Assembly (NCBI GenBank): GCA_964452045.1
Contig: CAYVKM010000080.1
Location: 1-17,135, forward strand
Source of the DNA: CAYVKM01 sp964452045
GTDB lineage: Bacteria > Calditrichota > Calditrichia > RBG-13-44-9
Direction of reading: 5' to 3'
Length of the DNA stretch: 17,135 nt
The notes below the pieces were generated by a model. The model was not told where the DNA came from and ran no database searches. It was given only the letters and a program-made list of their open reading frames with translations. Shown here one piece after another: positions 15,472 to 17,135 of the stretch (position 1 is its first letter; every line of letters starts with the position of its first letter). The position numbers and the translations under genes were made by a program.

Positions 15472-15595
15472 GTCTTTGCGAGCCAGGGATGGCGAAGCAA
15501 TCCCCGTGTGTGATGAGGAACCCATGGAGGGTTTAACACAAATTATGAAGCAACTTAAGGAGATCGCCGCACTCCTTTCAGTCGTTCGCGATGAC
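15472..15595 (+). repeat. Family 1 repeat, tandem copy B (124 bp)
   Basis: It begins GTCTTTGCGA 137 bases after copy A and ends TCGCGATGAC at 15586-15595. The central part from GCAATCCCCG to GGAGATCGCCGC is nearly identical to copy A. The arms differ (AGCCAGGGATGGCGAA in place of TCCCGCAGCTGCGGGA). Confidence 0.75.
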
Positions 15596-15607
15596 CGGTA
15601 TCTCTCT

Positions 15608-15754
15608 GTCTTTGCTCCGAAGGAGTGCTTTTGGTACGAGCCAGGGACAGGAAGGAATCTATTCCACCCAACTTTCCAAGATTACGCTCTGGTCAAAAAC
15701 TATATAAGATTTCTCGAATCCGTCCATCTGCAGATGGACTACACTCGAAATGAC
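15608..15754 (+). repeat. Family 2 repeat, copy 2, with a family 1-like left end
   Basis: It starts GTCTTTGC like the tandem copies, then changes to family 2 sequence: GGAAGGAATCT, AGATTTCTCGA and, at the end, ACTCGAAATGAC. A perfect stem GTCCATCTGCAGATGGAC lies at 15722-15739. The same sequence of landmarks is at 7899-8019. Confidence 0.6.
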
Positions 15755-15796
15755 TGACTTACAGTACAGGATAATTCAATATATCCCGCAACTATC

Positions 15797-17113
15797 CTAT
15801 TTCTCCTTCAAATGCCGGTCCATCGGGCCGTCGGGGGTATAGCCTTCCACGGCAACGACTTTCTCGCCTTCCTTAATGAACTTTATCCGGAAGTAATCGA
15901 TCTCATCAAAGCCAAAATAATCCTGGCTGAGCGGGATCATCTTCATCTTGCCCCGACCCTCCCGCTGATAAAACAGTGAACCGTCCTCCAGGGTAATGGT
16001 TCGCGGGCCATAGGTCCCGACATAGGAGTTCATGACATCCGGACTGATGGTCACCGGATTTAACTGTGCTTGATATCCCTCATATGTCCAGGAATAATAC
16101 CTCTTGAATTTCGGGTCTTCTTCCTTCTCACTCAACTTTTTCATAGCCATGGCCTGGGCAGTTTCCAGAGCCTTCTCACTCTCTATTTTAATATTCGGCT
16201 CCACTCCGACTCCTTCCCAGTTGGTCTTGCTAATGGGATTATAGGCCCGGGCAAAGGGCAGGCTCATCATAAAATGATCGTTCAGGATCACAAATTTATT
16301 GTTATGGGCACCGCCGCCGGTAGTCTCGCCGATCACCGTGGCTCGTTTCATATTCTTCAGATTATAACAGAACTCCTCTGCTGCAGAAAAAGTGTCTTTG
16401 CTGGTCAACAGGTACAGGTCCACTTTATCCAGCCGTTTTCCGGGGAGGTAGGTATAGCTCCAGTATTGGGTGGTGGTATCCGGCTTCTGGTAGAAAAAAG
16501 AGTTGAGCAGTTTGCGGGGATTATCCAGAAAATAGCTGCACAGGAACTGCACCATTTCCGCTGCCCCACCGCCGTTCTGCCGGAGGTCGATGATAATGGC
16601 ATCGGCATTGGCCAGGAAGCTCATCGCCCCGATTGCCACCGGATAGGCATCGGGATCTTCACTAAAGCTGTTAAATTTCAGATAGCCGATATTGCCGGGC
16701 AAGATCTTCATTTCCGCAAAACCATAATTATTGATCCGCTCCTGTTTTTTTTTCAATGCAATAGCTGTTTCATCCTGTTGGGCACTTTGCCGCTCAATTT
16801 TAATCCGCTCCGGGTTAAACATAATACGCAGATGATCATCCCGGTGGATGGTCGCCAGGTCTTCGCTAAGTTTGGCGGCAAACTCCCGGGGATCGGTTAC
16901 CTTATCGTACTTACCAGAGCGGAGATTCTTCTTCAGCGTGGTAACATATTTTTGGCTGGCATCCGGGAAGATATATTCCCGTTCCAGGTTGGCACAGACC
17001 GAATCAATTACCGTTTTCTGCTCGGCCTTATCCAAGGCAGGTGGTTGGCCCTGGGCGAACAATAAGGAAAAAGTAAAAAGTAATAAGATGACTGAATAAT
17101 GACATTTTTTCAT
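15797..17113 (-). CDS. Secreted S41-family (tail-specific/IRBP-type) serine peptidase
   Basis: This is a 438-residue exported peptidase. Residues 1-20 form a signal peptide (ending LLFAQ). Residues about 25-135 are the helical S41 N-terminal domain, with DDHLRIMF at 92-99. Residues about 136-315 are the S41 catalytic core: GNIGYLKFNSF (140-150), DLRQNGGGAAEMV (176-188), TSKDTFSAAEEF with the nucleophile Ser243, and GETTGGGAH (262-270), then the GVGVEPNI segment. No PDZ domain is evident between the N-terminal and catalytic parts, as in IRBP-like members. Residues about 355-430 are a beta-rich tail starting YVGTYGPRTITLEDGSLFYQ, similar in pattern to the module in the neighbouring serine hydrolase. 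AGAGGAAA lies 8 bases before the ATG. The upstream region lies outside the window. The substrates are unknown, probably periplasmic or surface proteins or peptides. Confidence 0.9.
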   Translation of the reverse strand: MKKCHYSVILLLFTFSLLFAQGQPPALDKAEQKTVIDSVCANLEREYIFPDASQKYVTTLKKNLRSGKYDKVTDPREFAAKLSEDLATIHRDDHLRIMFNPERIKIERQSAQQDETAIALKKKQERINNYGFAEMKILPGNIGYLKFNSFSEDPDAYPVAIGAMSFLANADAIIIDLRQNGGGAAEMVQFLCSYFLDNPRKLLNSFFYQKPDTTTQYWSYTYLPGKRLDKVDLYLLTSKDTFSAAEEFCYNLKNMKRATVIGETTGGGAHNNKFVILNDHFMMSLPFARAYNPISKTNWEGVGVEPNIKIESEKALETAQAMAMKKLSEKEEDPKFKRYYSWTYEGYQAQLNPVTISPDVMNSYVGTYGPRTITLEDGSLFYQREGRGKMKMIPLSQDYFGFDEIDYFRIKFIKEGEKVVAVEGYTPDGPMDRHLKEK

Positions 17114-17135
17114 GGCGGGTTTCCTCTCGTTTGGG

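Larger units (their letters stand above)
15222..15796. other. Intergenic region with a near-tandem repeat block
   Basis: This region of about 575 bp lies between the S41 peptidase stop and the serine hydrolase start. The part next to the hydrolase (15222-15333) is plain AT-rich sequence and should contain its promoter. The rest is two family 1 elements in near-tandem (spacing 137 bases) followed by a family 2 element. A 93-codon open frame at 15476-15757 runs across the repeats and is not a gene. Confidence 0.6.

Noticed and set aside
15335..15600. CRISPR array
   Set aside because: The repeat period is about 137 bases with only two full copies. The copies are imperfect palindromes with no short repeat and unique spacer pattern, and there are no cas genes.
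15476..15757. 93-codon open frame on the + strand
   Set aside because: It lies wholly within the repeat block, starts inside a family 1 copy and ends at the end of a family 2 copy. Its peptide has no recognisable domain and no ribosome site.
16070..17065. 331-codon open frame on the + strand
   Set aside because: It is antisense to the S41 peptidase, whose signal peptide, catalytic motifs and ribosome site are clear. The antisense product has no recognisable family features.

Overview
The window looks like a chromosomal segment from a Gram-negative bacterium of the FCB superphylum outside classical Bacteroidota, of the Calditrichota, KSB1, Ignavibacteriota or Marinimicrobia kind. Three things suggest this. 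The large secreted phosphoesterase ends in a type IX secretion (Por) sorting tail with the QNYPNPFNP signature. Several exported hydrolases and a Lol-like lipoprotein or outer-membrane transport operon imply an outer membrane. Most genes have clear Shine-Dalgarno sequences, which classical Bacteroidota usually lack. This placement is inference; there is no rRNA gene or core marker in the window.

Left arm, + strand (1-7620). The window opens in the 3' end of an ABC ATPase gene. Two FtsX-type permeases and a LolA-like periplasmic protein follow, the last three genes joined by ATGA stop/start overlaps. This is a compact transporter operon of the LolCDE/MacB type with its own periplasmic carrier. 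After a 186-bp spacer comes a three-gene cluster with 25-bp spacings. It encodes a phosphohistidine-type dikinase/phosphotransferase (ATP-grasp plus swivelling His domain, no PEP/pyruvate barrel), a PlsY-like integral-membrane acyltransferase with an altered substrate motif, and a GHSAGG lipase-like hydrolase. This cluster is the best candidate for an undescribed pathway, possibly the phosphorylation, acylation and deacylation of an unknown lipid or polyol.

Middle (7621-9093). Mosaics of short palindromic repeats flank a TSUP-family (TauE/SafE) permease gene. At least two repeat families are visible. Family 1 has ends resembling GTCATTGCGA and TCGCGATGAC. Family 2 contains GGAAGGAATCT and ends in GAAATGAC. 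Two family 1 copies carry the same GCCTGCCT/AGGCAGGC hairpin.

Right arm, all genes on the - strand (17113 down to 8080). In transcription order these are a secreted S41 peptidase, a further repeat block with a near-tandem pair of family 1 elements, a secreted class C beta-lactamase-fold hydrolase with C-terminal TPRs, a type II antitoxin/ParE-like toxin pair, the 795-residue phosphoesterase with a Por tail, a DltE-like short-chain dehydrogenase, and the TSUP permease. The right arm is mostly envelope or secreted enzymes separated by large gaps, so most are probably single transcription units. The two arms converge on the repeat block at 7621-8079.
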